Translations under genes and position numbers: made by a program
The notes under the pieces: generated by a model
The model's input: the letters and a program-made list of their open reading frames with translations, nothing else
Databases searched by the model: none
What the model was told of the DNA's origin: nothing
Source of the DNA: Planctomycetaceae bacterium
Lineage (GTDB): Bacteria > Planctomycetota > Phycisphaerae > Phycisphaerales > SM1A02
DNA: 64,000 nucleotides
Assembly (NCBI GenBank): GCA_947490615.1
Contig: CANLHK010000004.1
Span: 1 to 64,000 of the forward strand
Direction: 5' to 3'
In this document: positions 62,637 through 64,000 of the stretch, piece by piece
How positions within the stretch are numbered: the stretch's first letter is position 1
How the letters are laid out: each line of letters opens with the position of its first letter

Positions 62637-63788
62637 GTGCTCGAGTCCACAGTAAAACCAAAGCGCCGAACCCGACTCGCGACCGCGGGCGTGATCTATG
62701 CGTTGGTGGTGCTCGCGGTGGGACTCGCTGCAGGAAGCCGCCCGAACAACTTGTTGGTGTGGGTCTTCAGCTTCCTCGTCGCGGCGCTCATCGTTTCGGG
62801 GCTTCTCTCAGGCTTCATGATGATGTCGGTGCGTGCCTTGCGCATCGAGCCGCGTCGCGGGCGTGTTGGTGAGCCGCTCTTGGTGCGCTATGAAATCGCT
62901 AATGCGTCGCGGGTGCTCGCTGCCTACGACCTTGGCATCACGGAGCACGGCAAAGGGCAGAATCGCCTGGAAGTCGCGGGGCCCGCGTGGATCCTCCATG
63001 TTGGTCCGCGCGAGAGTCTCCACGGTGAAGCGGTCTTTCGTCCGACGCGTCGCGGACCTGTGCGGCTTGACGAGTTTGAAGTGTCCACGAGTTTTCCGTT
63101 CGGCCTTCTTCGCAAGACGCTGCGTTTCCAGCAGGTGGGCGAAGTGCTCATCCATCCTGAGATCATTCCCTTGCGGCTCGATCTTCTAGCGAAGGTGACC
63201 TCGGCTGGATTTGGTGGTCATCGGCTCAGTGGAAGCTCGGGCGGACACGACGATTTCTTTGGCGTGCGTGAATACCGCCCTGGCGACAGCATTCGCAGCA
63301 TCGCGTGGAAGCGCCTCGCGGGCACGGGAACATTGGCAACCGTGGAGCGCAGTCGTTCGGTGCCGCCGCGGTTGCGCGTGCTCGTCGACCTGCGCACGCC
63401 GACCGATGAACTTCGCGTGGCCGAGGGCGAGGACGCGCGCAGCCTTGAAGAGCGCGCGATTGTGCTCGCGGGGAGTTTCCTCGCGCTCGCCGATCGATTG
63501 GGTTACGAGTATGCGCTGAGTGTCGCGGGATTGGACATCCCACCCGTGGCTCTGCGAAAGGGCCACTTTCACCGTGAGAAACTGATGTCTTCGCTCGCAG
63601 CGCTTGACCTCGACGCACCGCGCGCGCGCGGAAACGGCCTGGCTGCGAGCGATGAGCGCGCGACAGTCGTGGTGGTGCATCCTGACCGCACTGACCTCGC
63701 GGTGGCGCCGAGTGATGCGTGGCACTTCACGGCGCGGCAGTTGGACTCGTTGCGTGAGCGATCGAAGCGACAGGAGTCCGAGCCATGA
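62637..63788 (+). CDS. DUF58-domain membrane protein
   Basis: The 383-residue protein has two N-terminal membrane helices (VIYALVVLAVGLAAG; LLVWVFSFLVAALIVSGLLSGF), a beta-sandwich region (RRGRVGEPLLVRYEI; SFPFGLLRKTLRF), and the DUF58 motif GHDDFFGVREYRPGDSIRSIAWKRLAGTGTLATVE followed by a von Willebrand A-like domain. DUF58 proteins usually occur with a MoxR ATPase and a transglutaminase-like protein; the latter follows directly here. The GTG start at 62637 gives a short basic N-terminus and sits six bases after CACAAT; an upstream in-frame start at 62298 lies inside the previous gene. Confidence 0.88.
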   Translation: MLESTVKPKRRTRLATAGVIYALVVLAVGLAAGSRPNNLLVWVFSFLVAALIVSGLLSGFMMMSVRALRIEPRRGRVGEPLLVRYEIANASRVLAAYDLGITEHGKGQNRLEVAGPAWILHVGPRESLHGEAVFRPTRRGPVRLDEFEVSTSFPFGLLRKTLRFQQVGEVLIHPEIIPLRLDLLAKVTSAGFGGHRLSGSSGGHDDFFGVREYRPGDSIRSIAWKRLAGTGTLATVERSRSVPPRLRVLVDLRTPTDELRVAEGEDARSLEERAIVLAGSFLALADRLGYEYALSVAGLDIPPVALRKGHFHREKLMSSLAALDLDAPRARGNGLAASDERATVVVVHPDRTDLAVAPSDAWHFTARQLDSLRERSKRQESEP

Positions 63789-64000
63789 CGCTGCTTCGGC
63801 AGTATCGCGTGTCGAGCTTTGTCCTCGTGCTCTTGGCGATGGTCGCGTTCTCCATCGCGGAACTGGACTTTGCGATGCTGTTCTTCAGTGTCGTGCTCGC
63901 CGTGCTGGCGTGGTATGTCACCGAGGGTCCGCGCGGACGGACCTTGCCGGAGTGGGTTGCCAATGCGCTGATCCTCGCACTGTTGGGCTACAGCGGATTT
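63785..64000 (+). CDS. Membrane protein, probably DUF3488/transglutaminase-like N-terminus (truncated by window end)
   Basis: The first 72 codons encode RQYRVSSFVLVLLAMVAFSIAELDFAMLFFSVVLAVLAWYV and a further helix, i.e. at least three membrane helices close together. This is the form of the N-terminal membrane domain of DUF3488-transglutaminase proteins, which are typical neighbours of DUF58 genes. The start overlaps the DUF58 stop (ATGA). The catalytic part lies outside the window, so the call rests on topology and neighbour. Confidence 0.6.
   Translation, partial: MTLLRQYRVSSFVLVLLAMVAFSIAELDFAMLFFSVVLAVLAWYVTEGPRGRTLPEWVANALILALLGYSGF

Overview
The window looks like chromosomal DNA of a GC-rich planctomycete, most likely of the Phycisphaerae. 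The clues are a 16S rRNA 3' end of planctomycete type, a 16S gene that ends at its own terminator with no 23S gene after it (unlinked rRNA genes), and a gene set of dockerin-tailed VCBS/ASPIC proteins, large exported proteins of unknown function, LemA proteins and HDOD proteins. The taxonomic call is an inference from sequence reading, not from a database search. Coding density is very high and many neighbouring genes overlap by ATGA or TGATG. I saw no insertion sequence, prophage, CRISPR array or tRNA.

Layout. 1-308: 3' end of 16S rRNA, then a terminator and about 0.8 kb of hairpin-rich non-coding DNA. 1322-10078: a complete cbb3 oxidase operon (fused ccoNO, ccoQ, mono-haem ccoP, ccoG with a Cys/Asp-His metal-binding insert, fixH, a DsbD/TauE-like membrane protein, ccoI copper ATPase, ccoS). 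10093-14543: an exported VCBS/ASPIC/dockerin protein, transketolase and RpiB. 14656-22161: a PepSY-FKBP isomerase, a small lipoprotein, a minus-strand ltaE-HAD-M29 peptidase group, a large exported protein and a small membrane protein. 22340-28981: a giant Maf-type glycosyltransferase fusion followed by neuA, neuB and neuC, a compact nonulosonic (sialic-type) acid system. 29180-36353: HDOD, LON-domain, cyclophilin-like, exported, LemA-X-LemA and RuvB genes. 36354-41584 (minus): an LptD-like outer-membrane protein with a split Alg13/Alg14-type glycosyltransferase, and a UbiA prenyltransferase. 41690-43616: ribH-nusB-ftsY. 43750-50417: a prepilin-like protein and a run of exported proteins of unknown function. 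50439-53734 (minus): HrpB-type helicase and a LOG-family protein. 53867-58843: FolC with a long basic N-terminal extension, then LeuS. 58892-64000: a lipoprotein, a DUF2314-like protein, a DUF58 protein and the start of a transglutaminase-like membrane protein.

How it fits together. The cco operon holds structural subunits plus the copper supply and maturation proteins for a high-affinity terminal oxidase. The Maf-neu block could make a CMP-activated nonulosonic acid and attach it to a protein, classically flagellin. A recurrent pattern is a TAnnnT -10 hexamer placed exactly 6 or 9 nt before the start codon of the first gene of a transcription unit, without a Shine-Dalgarno sequence. It appears at 14 genes here and suggests widespread leaderless (or nearly leaderless) transcripts, while internal operon genes carry Shine-Dalgarno motifs. 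The strongest candidates for something undescribed are the Maf fusion ending in a radical-SAM-like domain that has lost its iron-sulfur cysteines, the CcoG metal-binding insert and the leaderless promoter pattern.
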